From Acidobacteriota bacterium (GTDB taxonomy: Bacteria > Acidobacteriota > UBA890): a stretch of 12,880 nt of DNA. Each line of letters begins with the position of its first letter. Within the stretch, counting starts at the first letter, position 1. Location: positions 1 through 12,880 of the forward strand of contig JADFNY010000057.1 of NCBI GenBank assembly GCA_022563115.1, given 5' to 3'. Both the position numbers and the translations under genes were made by a program. The notes beneath the pieces were generated by a model. It was not told the DNA's origin. It ran no database searches and saw only the letters and a program-made list of their open reading frames with translations. Positions 1 to 6,013 of the stretch are shown one piece after another.

Positions 1-285
1 GGCGTCGCCACCAACCGCCTCGTACGGACTGCCGCGCGCGCCGATCGCGGCGAGGTTGGAAGACGACAGCTCCAGGCCAACGACGCGCGCAGGGGATCTC
101 TGCCTCACGAATGCGGTGAGCGCGGCGCCACTTCCGGCGCCGAGCTCCAGTAGATCTCCCACCCCTGGAGGTACGAAGCGGAGCATCGAGCGGACATACT
201 TGCGGAAGTACGACTCGTCGTGCGCCGCAACCTGAGCCCCGTAGTCGGCCGCCTCACGATAGAAGCGCCGCATTTGGGCGCGCAC
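1..285 (-). CDS. SAM-dependent methyltransferase, N-terminal part (cut by window edge)
   Basis: The minus-strand frame is open to the window edge, so only about the first 95 residues are present. A helical lead-in (MRRFYREAADYGAQVAAHDE) is followed by the class I methyltransferase motif I, LLELGAGSGAAL (about 162 down to 124), which is the glycine-rich SAM-binding loop. Next comes VVGLELSSSNL, whose acidic residue after the second strand usually binds the SAM ribose. The substrate cannot be told because the C-terminal half is missing. The start is uncertain: GTG at 285 is used here, ATG at 273 is equally possible, and a TTG at 339 is in frame but the codons between 339 and 285 look less gene-like. 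It is divergent from the DUF1326 gene at 420. The fold assignment is firm; the role is unknown. Confidence 0.75.
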   Translation of the reverse strand, partial: MRAQMRRFYREAADYGAQVAAHDESYFRKYVRSMLRFVPPGVGDLLELGAGSGAALTAFVRQRSPARVVGLELSSSNLAAIGARGSPYEAVGGDA

Positions 286-419
286 TTCGAGGCCGGGCTC
301 GATTCTCTCTACTCGCGGTGTCGGATTCCGGTCGGTCAAGCCTTCAAGTGCCAGTCAAGCGCGTCGGGTACGATGCGGTGAACAATCCCTCCCCCGGCGC
401 CGAGGAGCGACCGCGACTG

Positions 420-1052
420 ATGAGCCAAGTTGTTGAAACCGCCGTTGCCTGGTGGGCGCGCGGTTTGATCTTCGAGAATTGTAGCTGCCAGGCGATCTGC
501 CCGGGCCACGTCCACTTCGATCAACTCTGCTACAACGACCGCTGCATCGGATACTGGGCGATCCGCTTCGACGAAGGCACCTTCGCCGATACCGACATCG
601 CCGGGGTCAAGGCGATCATCGCCTACGACAGCCCGCCCCACATGATCGACGGCGACTGGGTCGAGGTCATCATGATCGACGAGAAGGCGTCCGAGGCGCA
701 GCGCGAGGCGGTGGAGAGCATCCTCGCCGGTCGTGCGGGAGGGCCGTGGGCGATTCTTGCCCGCTTCGTCGGCGAGCTTCTCGAGACCCGCTACCCACCG
801 ATCCACATCGAAGAAGGCGACAAGACCAAGCGCGTCGTCATCGACGGCATCCTCGATTCGACGATCACCGAGTTCGAGGGCCGCGATCGTTCCAAGCCGG
901 TGACGCTGAGCAACATGTACAACCAGATCCACCCCCCGGAACAGGCGCTCGGCACCGGCAGCTCGCGGTACGACGACGGTACGATCCGCTTCGATAACAC
1001 CGACACCCACGGCCTCTATTCGTACTTCGATTGGGCAGTAGCCCCCGAATGA
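420..1052 (+). CDS. DUF1326 domain-containing protein
   Basis: This 210-residue soluble protein of unknown biochemical function belongs to the DUF1326 family. The diagnostic feature is the N-terminal cysteine cluster: ENCSCQAICPGH (C21, C23, C27), then C37 and C42 in LCYNDRCIGYWA. Many family members have CPC where this one has CPG, so one cysteine of the usual set is missing. The spacing suggests metal or redox chemistry, but that is inference. ATG 420 is preferred over an upstream in-frame GTG at 318, because residues before 420 do not resemble the family and GAGGAG lies upstream of 420 at a slightly long spacing. The stop overlaps the start of the DUF2182 gene in an ATGA arrangement, so the two are probably translated together. 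These two families are known neighbours in bacterial genomes. Confidence 0.85.
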   Translation: MSQVVETAVAWWARGLIFENCSCQAICPGHVHFDQLCYNDRCIGYWAIRFDEGTFADTDIAGVKAIIAYDSPPHMIDGDWVEVIMIDEKASEAQREAVESILAGRAGGPWAILARFVGELLETRYPPIHIEEGDKTKRVVIDGILDSTITEFEGRDRSKPVTLSNMYNQIHPPEQALGTGSSRYDDGTIRFDNTDTHGLYSYFDWAVAPE

Positions 1053-1690
1053 ACCTGTTCGCCCCGCACGCCCACCCGAGCGGCGCCGACGGCTACGCGG
1101 TGAGCGTGCTGCTGTGGTTCGTGATGATGGTGGCGATGATGCTGCCGGCCTTGATGCCGTGGCTGCGGATGTTCGGCACCATGGCCCCCGACGCCTACCC
1201 TGGCAGGAGAGCGGGTGCCGTCGTCGCCCAATTCACCGGCGGATATTTCGTGATCTGGCTGGCCTACAGCGCCGCCGCCGCCGCGATGCAGGGCGGCCTC
1301 CAGCATCTCACCCTGCTGCGGCTCGATCTGAGCGTCGGCGCGACCCTGGGGGGGCTGCTGTTGATTGCCGCCGGGTTGTTCCAGCTCACCCCCTTGAAGG
1401 AAGCCTGCCTGGCGCATTGCCGCAGCCCGCTGAGCTTCTTTCTGGCCCGCTGGGACGGCGGCCCCAGGGGTCCTTTCAAGATGGGGGCCCACCACGGCGT
1501 GTGGTGTGTGGGCTGCTGCTGGGCGCTGATGGTGCTCTCCTTCGTGCTCGGTGTCATGAACCTCCTGTGGATGGCGGTCCTGACGGCGATGATCGTGATG
1601 GAGCAGCGCACACCGCGGCGCTGGCAGCTCGGTCGCGGGTTCGGCATGGTCTTCGTTGCCTGGGGCGTAGCGCTGATCGCGACCGGATAG
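1049..1690 (+). CDS. DUF2182 family cysteine-rich integral membrane protein
   Basis: This 213-residue protein has about five predicted membrane helices (roughly residues 15-40, 55-80, 96-112, 150-180, 193-212). It carries the DUF2182 signatures: WFVMMVAMMLPALMPW in helix 1, FQLTPLKEACLAHCRSPLSF (C120, C124), HHGVWCVGCCWALM (H148, H149, C153, C156, C157) and a glutamate in the MEQRTPRRW segment near residue 175. DUF2182 proteins are described as predicted metal-binding membrane proteins. The Cys/His sets at the membrane face would suit binding of copper or another soft metal, but no substrate is established. The ATG overlaps the DUF1326 stop (ATGA), which favours this start over a TTG at 1031. 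The first helix begins close to the N-terminus, so the protein is at the short end of the family. Confidence 0.87.
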   Translation: MNLFAPHAHPSGADGYAVSVLLWFVMMVAMMLPALMPWLRMFGTMAPDAYPGRRAGAVVAQFTGGYFVIWLAYSAAAAAMQGGLQHLTLLRLDLSVGATLGGLLLIAAGLFQLTPLKEACLAHCRSPLSFFLARWDGGPRGPFKMGAHHGVWCVGCCWALMVLSFVLGVMNLLWMAVLTAMIVMEQRTPRRWQLGRGFGMVFVAWGVALIATG

Positions 1691-1693
1691 GTA

Positions 1694-1939
1694 CTGGGTG
1701 CGCTGTGCCACCGCAAAGGAGATGACCCCGTAGATACCGGTCGTCGCCATCAGCAGCGCGAAGACGGCGAAGACGATGAAGATCGCGATGATCGTGTCGA
1801 ACGTTGCCAGGTTGTCGCTGAAGATCTGCGACAGCATGCGAACGTCGCCGAGCGGTTGGTCGGGGTCGACCGCCCAAACCTGCTGGCGCAACGCCGGCAC
1901 CGCCGCCAGCGGATCGCTGCTTTCGAGTTCCGGGAGGAG
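1694..1939 (-). pseudogene. Relic of a MacB/FtsX-like ABC permease (C-terminal piece)
   Basis: An open stretch of about 82 codons on the minus strand, with no convincing start codon or ribosome site, encodes a recognisable internal part of a MacB/FtsX-type permease. It reads ALRQQVWAVDPDQP, then GDVRMLSQIFSDNLA, then a transmembrane helix rich in I, F, A and V, and ends in TGIYGVISFAVAQRTQ. In intact proteins of this kind, including the duplicated orphan permeases of Acidobacteria, the last motif runs on into an E-IGIR-ALGA segment and two further helices. Here homology stops after RTQ, three bases from the DUF2182 stop codon. A TAA codon at 1942-1940 closes the frame upstream. The full gene was therefore lost at both ends, and this is a decayed remnant rather than an expressed gene. 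Confidence 0.7.
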
Positions 1940-2045
1940 TTAATCGTGAGTCTCGTATTTTCGCCACATAGTAAAAGAAATGCGTACTCTGCCCCGCGGA
2001 GTTTCGAATTTCTTGTCGCCCGGGCCACGGACGGCGGGTTGACGG

Positions 2046-2074
2046 TTGTCAGCGAAGCCGCCGGTCGTTACAGT
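2046..2074 (+). promoter_or_regulatory. Sigma-70-type promoter for the Nramp-family gene
   Basis: TTGTCA (2046-2051, five of six matches to the -35 consensus) is separated by exactly 17 bases from TACAGT (2069-2074, four of six to the -10 consensus). Initiation would be near 2081, leaving a leader of about 43 bases before the ATG at 2124. The region is less GC-rich than the coding sequence around it. An overlapping TTGACG (2039-2044) is a good -35 box by itself but has no -10 partner at proper spacing. Called from sequence only. Confidence 0.45.
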
Positions 2075-2082
2075 CCGGCGGC
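2057..2082. promoter_or_regulatory. Operator-like inverted repeat around the -10 box
   Basis: GCCGCCGG (2057-2064) and CCGGCGGC (2075-2082) are perfect 8-base inverted arms around a 10-base spacer that contains the whole predicted -10 box TACAGT. A dimeric repressor bound here would block the promoter. It does not look like a known Fur, MntR or NikR box. The arms are pure G/C in a GC-rich genome, so chance is a serious alternative. Confidence 0.35.
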
Positions 2083-2123
2083 AATCAAAGGCGATTGGAC
2101 CCCCAGGAGCGCGAACCGCCAGG

Positions 2124-3746
2124 ATGACAGACCAACCCGAAAACGAAGCCCCTGAACCACAGGCGACGCCGTCCATGGCGGCCGATCCGGATCCGATCGA
2201 GGCCGTATTCGGTGACGCCGCAAGCCCGGATCCAACGCCCGAGCAGGCGGCCGCCGATCTCGAGGAGCTCGAGCTTCCCAACATGTTTTGGGGGAGCCTG
2301 TTCAGGTATTTCGGTCCTGGGATCATCTTGATGATGACCGGGATCGGCACCAGCCATCTGATAACGGCGCCGGTGGCCGGCGGCCGCTTCGAGTACGCAC
2401 TGCTCTGGTGTCTCCCGATCGCCTACATCTTCAAATACTACGGCTTCGAGATGGCGTTTCGATTCACCAACGCCACCGGGCGCAGCATGGTCGAGGCCTA
2501 CGCGACCGCCTGGAAAAAGTGGCCGCTTTGGTACGTGCTGGCGACGACGCTGCTGCAATGCGCCATCGGTCAGGCGGGCCGATTGATCGCCGCGGCAGCG
2601 GTGCTCTACTACCTGTTCACGGAGTGGGCGGGGTTCGCCATAGCCGGCATGCCCGTACCTATGTGGGTGTACGGACTGATCCTGGGGGTCGTTTCCGTCG
2701 CCATCATCCTCGGGGGGCGCTACCGCGCCGTGGAGATGTTTGCCAAGACCGCGGCCGGAATCCTCGTCGCCTCGACGCTGGCGGTGTACTTCGTGCGCCC
2801 GGCGCCGCCTTCGGAGTTCGTCCACTTCTTCATCATCGACACGCCGGCCGGCTCGTGGCTGATCATCGCCGCGTTCCTCGGCCTCCTGCCGACGGGGATC
2901 GACGTGTCGCTGCAGGCGTCAGAATGGGGCAAGGCCAAACGGGTCGGCATGAGCAAGATCCGCCGCCGGCTCGAGATCCTCGGCTTGGCAACGCGGTTCG
3001 ACCCCTTCGCACCGCGCAAGGAGGACCTGGGCGTCGATACATCGCGGATTCCCGAACACGCGCGCCGCTACGCCGACCGCTGGTTCCGGATCGGTCTGTG
3101 GGACTTTCGCTTCGGGCACGTCGTGTCCTTCATCTTGGCGGTGATCTTCTTGGTGCTCGCCGCGATGTGGCTCTATCCGAGTGAGGTCCAGGGCAGTGGT
3201 GTGATGGGCGAGATCGCGCAGATCTTCACGCTCAGCGTCGGCCCGTGGATGATGATCGTCTTCTTGATCGGCGCTTTCGCAGCCACCTTCTCGACCGCCT
3301 TCAACTACTTCGACGGGTGGCCGCGGATCGTCGGCGCGTGCTCGCGCAACCTGTTTCGCGGCACCGCATCGCTGCCCGGTACGGCGCGGCGCCGGCTCAC
3401 AGCCGCTCACCGCAAGACCTGGTATTCCGAGTACAACATCTACCGGATGACGATGGTCTACTCGCTCGTCACCTCGGTGGTGATCATCTACGGGTACGAG
3501 CGGCCGGTGCAGCTCGTCCTGTTGGCCTCGGCGCTGGCCTTCTTCGTTGCCCCGGTGATCTTCTTTCTGAACATTCACTACTGCCTGACGATCATCCCCA
3601 AGAAAGACAAGCTTTTCTATCCGTCGACCTTCGCCCGCTGGTTCAGCTACCTCAGCCTGGCGGTCTTCACCGGTTTGAGCGGCATCCTGATCTGGCTTCG
3701 GGTGATCGTGCCGTTCCTGCAGATGATCGGCGTGCGTCCGGCGTAG
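2124..3746 (+). CDS. Divergent Nramp-family (MntH-like) transporter
   Basis: This 540-residue protein has about 11 predicted helices after an acidic, proline-rich cytoplasmic tail (residues 1-50). The family call rests on FRYFGPGIILMMTGIGTSHL in helix 1, the GGRFEYALLW segment leading into helix 2, and overall topology. Classical Nramp transporters carry DPGN in the unwound part of helix 1 and MPH in helix 6, which bind Mn2+ or Fe2+. Here these places hold GIGTSHL (residues 73-79) and LLPTGID (254-260), so the usual Asp and Met ligands are absent. A basic loop of about 60 residues (271-330) between helices 6 and 7 is also unusual. Substrate and even ion-transport activity are therefore open. 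ATG 2124 is chosen because the frame upstream has no family-like residues; AGGAG at 2105-2109 is a rather distant ribosome site. It stands alone in its transcription unit and is convergent with the oxidoreductase. Confidence 0.82.
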   Translation: MTDQPENEAPEPQATPSMAADPDPIEAVFGDAASPDPTPEQAAADLEELELPNMFWGSLFRYFGPGIILMMTGIGTSHLITAPVAGGRFEYALLWCLPIAYIFKYYGFEMAFRFTNATGRSMVEAYATAWKKWPLWYVLATTLLQCAIGQAGRLIAAAAVLYYLFTEWAGFAIAGMPVPMWVYGLILGVVSVAIILGGRYRAVEMFAKTAAGILVASTLAVYFVRPAPPSEFVHFFIIDTPAGSWLIIAAFLGLLPTGIDVSLQASEWGKAKRVGMSKIRRRLEILGLATRFDPFAPRKEDLGVDTSRIPEHARRYADRWFRIGLWDFRFGHVVSFILAVIFLVLAAMWLYPSEVQGSGVMGEIAQIFTLSVGPWMMIVFLIGAFAATFSTAFNYFDGWPRIVGACSRNLFRGTASLPGTARRRLTAAHRKTWYSEYNIYRMTMVYSLVTSVVIIYGYERPVQLVLLASALAFFVAPVIFFLNIHYCLTIIPKKDKLFYPSTFARWFSYLSLAVFTGLSGILIWLRVIVPFLQMIGVRPA

Positions 3747-3768
3747 CGGGCCGCGGTGGCTGTGCGCG

Positions 3769-3798
3769 GCTGGCGACCGCTAGGGGGCGATCGCCAGC
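3769..3798. terminator. Possible bidirectional terminator hairpin
   Basis: GCTGGCGA (3769-3776) and TCGCCAGC (3791-3798) form a perfect 8-base stem with a 14-base loop between two convergent genes. It lies 22 bases after the Nramp-family stop and covers the stop codon of the oxidoreductase. No T-run follows, so intrinsic termination would be weak. The right arm is also coding sequence, which makes chance possible. Confidence 0.3.
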
Positions 3799-4766
3799 AC
3801 GATCTTGCCGAAGTGAGCGCTGCGCTCCATGGTTTGGTGCGCTTCTCTGACCCTGTCGAGGGGGAAGACTTCGTGGATCAGCGGCACGATCGTGCGATCG
3901 GCCAAGAGCGGCAGCACGGTCGAGGCGAACTCCCCGGTGATGCGGGTCTTCTCCTCAACGGGCCGCGCCCGGAGCACCGAGCCGATAATGCGCTGGCGCT
4001 TCACCATCATGACCGCCAGGTTGAGCTCGGCCTTGGTGCCGCCCATCAGCCCGATGATCACCAGGCTACCGCCGACCGCCAAGGATTTCATGTTGGACGC
4101 CAGATAATCGCCGCCGATGTGATCGAGAATCAGATCGGCTCCCTTCTTGTCGGTGAACCCGCGAACGACTTCGGCGAAGTCTTCTTTCGTGTAATCGATC
4201 GCCAGGTCGGCTCCGAGCTCCTCGACCCGAGCACGCTTGCCCGGCGACGCGGTGACCAGGATCTTCGCCGTCGGTGTGAGGGCGCGGCAAAGCTGAATCG
4301 CCGCGGTGTTGACCCCGCCGCCGCCGCCGTGCAGCAGCACGGTGCGGCCGTCCTCGAAGCCACCGATCGTGATGATATTCAGGAACGCCGTGATGTACGT
4401 CTCACAGACGCAGCCGGCCTCCTCGAAATTCATGTTCTCCGGAACGGGAATCAGATGGCCGGCGTGGGCGACGGCGTATTCAGCGTAGCCACCGCCGCCG
4501 ACCAGGCTCATCACCCGATCGCCGACGTTCCAACCCTCGACCTCGGCGCCGAGCGCCTCGATGGTCCCGGCGACCTCGAGCCCGAGGATCTCCGACTCGC
4601 CCGGCGGCGGCGGGTAGTTGCCCTGCCGCTGGTTGATGTCGGCGCGGTTGACCGAAGTGGCAGCTACCTTGATGAACACCTGGTCGGGATCAGCGACCGG
4701 TCGTTCGGCCTCGCCGATGCGCAAGACGTCGGCTCCGCCGGTTCCGTCGAGCAGTACGGCCTTCAT
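3780..4766 (-). CDS. NAD(P)H:quinone oxidoreductase, PIG3 family (zinc-free MDR)
   Basis: This 328-residue cytoplasmic oxidoreductase of the medium-chain dehydrogenase/reductase superfamily has the usual PIG3/quinone reductase length. Family marks run in order: NRADINQRQGNYPPPPGES (residues 40-58, the PIG3 signature), ILGLEVAGTIE, GWNVGDRVMSLVGGGGYAEY, and the Rossmann loop LLHGGGGGVNTAAIQL near 144-158. No catalytic or structural zinc ligands of alcohol dehydrogenases are present. Members typically use NADPH to reduce quinones or enones. The Rossmann loop reads HGGGGGVN where relatives have HGGASGIG, a small departure that may still bind NADPH. It is the last gene of the three-gene minus-strand cluster, 94 bases after the reductase-like gene. 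No clear Shine-Dalgarno precedes the ATG. Confidence 0.88.
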   Translation of the reverse strand: MKAVLLDGTGGADVLRIGEAERPVADPDQVFIKVAATSVNRADINQRQGNYPPPPGESEILGLEVAGTIEALGAEVEGWNVGDRVMSLVGGGGYAEYAVAHAGHLIPVPENMNFEEAGCVCETYITAFLNIITIGGFEDGRTVLLHGGGGGVNTAAIQLCRALTPTAKILVTASPGKRARVEELGADLAIDYTKEDFAEVVRGFTDKKGADLILDHIGGDYLASNMKSLAVGGSLVIIGLMGGTKAELNLAVMMVKRQRIIGSVLRARPVEEKTRITGEFASTVLPLLADRTIVPLIHEVFPLDRVREAHQTMERSAHFGKIVLAIAP

Positions 4767-4791
4767 GACGAGCGAATCGCAGTCGGCCTAG

Positions 4792-4820
4792 CAGGGCGCT
4801 GAAAAACGCCCGGGGGTACC
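4792..4820. repeat. Half copy of a dispersed palindromic repeat
   Basis: These 29 bases match 22 of 29 positions of 5972-6000, the left arm and loop of the full palindrome. The matching right arm is missing here. Within it GGGCG and CGCCC (4794-4798 and 4807-4811) can form a small hairpin. It lies in the gap between the reductase-like gene and the quinone oxidoreductase, about 40 bases past the former's stop. Confidence 0.5.
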
Positions 4821-4860
4821 GCTGCGACCGCCGGCAGCCCGCTGTGTCGCCCCGGCCGTT

Positions 4861-5922
4861 TCACTCCGCGACGCGGTTCGACGCCAGGCGTTGATCAACG
4901 AGGGTTACGATCTCATCGACGACGTCGGACTGGAGCCCTTGTTGCTCTGCGATCTGGCGCACCAGGCAGTCGACCCGCTCGATGTGCTTGGCGCCACCGA
5001 ACAGCGCCCGTGCCGCCGAAGACGGCTTGCCGAGCCCCTCGGCCGCGCGAGCGTACTTCTCGAACGGAACCATGTCTTCATCCGCGGCACCGAGCCGAGC
5101 GCACAGCTGCCACGTCCAGTCGTAAATCTCCTTGGACAGCTCGACATCCCCATGCACCGCATCTCGGATCGGGATCATGTCGTCGCTACGGATGCAACGA
5201 TAGTTTCCGGCGATCAACATCGGCCACTTCGCCAGCGGCACGAAGATCGAATCGTGCACCCGGAGCTTGACCGGTATCTCGATATCGCCGTCGCCGGCAT
5301 CGAATCGCACGCCCTGGATGTCGGCCTCGAGGTCATGGAGCATCTTGGTGTGCGACTCGGCCTCGAAGCGCGCGGTCTTGAAGTTGGTCGGCAAACCTAC
5401 TTGCAGAACGTTCTTGGGCTCGTCGGGGGGGCGGAAAGCCTGCGGGTCGGGGCTCGCCAGCGTCACTAGGCCGGGCTCGAAGCCTTCCCACACCGTCGGG
5501 TCGGTGAAGCACCGCGTCAACCCCGCGGTCGAAAGCCCCGGAATGCGCTCCAGGTACGGTAGCGGCGGCATGTTCATGATCGCCAGGCACGGTACCTGCG
5601 CCGCTGCGACCCGCTCCATCAACTCGCGAACGCCGTCGGCGCCGTACTGGGCTTCCTGCATGGCGAGCACGACCAGGTTGAAAGCGCCCGGGTCGACGCC
5701 CTGCGGCGCGCTGGCCGAAAGCTCGCCCTCGAGCCCCGGCGAGGAGATCTCGACCAGTGTGTCCCGGCCTCGAATCGGGAAGCGCACGACCGTGCCGTCG
5801 CGGTTGATCAACTCCGCCGTCGGCGGCGTACAGACCAGCGTCGCGGAGTGTCCGGCGAGCAGCAGCTTGGTGCCGAACAACGAGCCGTAGGAGGCTCCCA
5901 GAATGAGTACGTCGTACTTCAT
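4861..5922 (-). CDS. Ketopantoate reductase (ApbA/PanE) family dehydrogenase
   Basis: This 353-residue protein opens with a Rossmann nucleotide-binding strand-loop-helix, MKYDVLILGASYGSLFGTKL, then LLLAGHSATLVC, as in ApbA/PanE proteins. The central VKLRVHDSIFVPLAKW aligns with the segment around the catalytic lysine of PanE (K219 here), while the asparagine that normally follows is histidine. A PSSAARALFGGAKHIERVDC segment occupies the place of the conserved serine and acidic motif of the C-terminal domain. At 353 residues it exceeds PanE (about 300), so pantothenate synthesis is unlikely; a role in reducing a 2-oxo acid or CoA-linked substrate is inference from its place beside frc. ATG 5922 is preferred to an ATG 42 bases upstream because it starts the Rossmann strand directly and GGATG lies just before it. 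Confidence 0.72.
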   Translation of the reverse strand: MKYDVLILGASYGSLFGTKLLLAGHSATLVCTPPTAELINRDGTVVRFPIRGRDTLVEISSPGLEGELSASAPQGVDPGAFNLVVLAMQEAQYGADGVRELMERVAAAQVPCLAIMNMPPLPYLERIPGLSTAGLTRCFTDPTVWEGFEPGLVTLASPDPQAFRPPDEPKNVLQVGLPTNFKTARFEAESHTKMLHDLEADIQGVRFDAGDGDIEIPVKLRVHDSIFVPLAKWPMLIAGNYRCIRSDDMIPIRDAVHGDVELSKEIYDWTWQLCARLGAADEDMVPFEKYARAAEGLGKPSSAARALFGGAKHIERVDCLVRQIAEQQGLQSDVVDEIVTLVDQRLASNRVAE

Positions 5923-5969
5923 CGTTTCATCCCCGAACAAGCCGCCCGCGGACGGCGGATGCACCCATC

Positions 5970-6013
5970 AACAGGGTGCTGAGAACCCCCCGGGAGTTTC
6001 TCAGCACCCTGTT
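5970..6013. repeat. Perfect 16-bp palindromic repeat (REP-like or terminator)
   Basis: AACAGGGTGCTGAGAA (5970-5985) and TTCTCAGCACCCTGTT (5998-6013) are exact reverse complements around a 12-base GC-rich loop. The right arm reaches the first base of the frc stop codon. As RNA it would be a very stable hairpin between frc and the reductase-like gene on the same strand, able to end or attenuate transcription or protect the frc mRNA 3' end. No T-run follows on the minus strand, and a related half copy at 4792-4820 suggests a dispersed repeat family rather than a plain terminator. Confidence 0.75.

Noticed and set aside
318..419. Upstream extension of the DUF1326 protein from GTG 318
   Set aside because: These 34 residues do not look like the family, would reach toward the divergent methyltransferase start, and the ATG at 420 gives the expected N-terminus.
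336..1010. Minus-strand frame of 224 codons opposite the DUF1326 gene
   Set aside because: The plus strand has the DUF1326 cysteine cluster and a coupled downstream gene; the minus frame has no recognisable features.
1554..1967. Second minus-strand frame over the permease relic, suggesting a frameshifted gene
   Set aside because: The permease motifs all lie in one other frame without a shift; this frame is an arginine-rich shadow.
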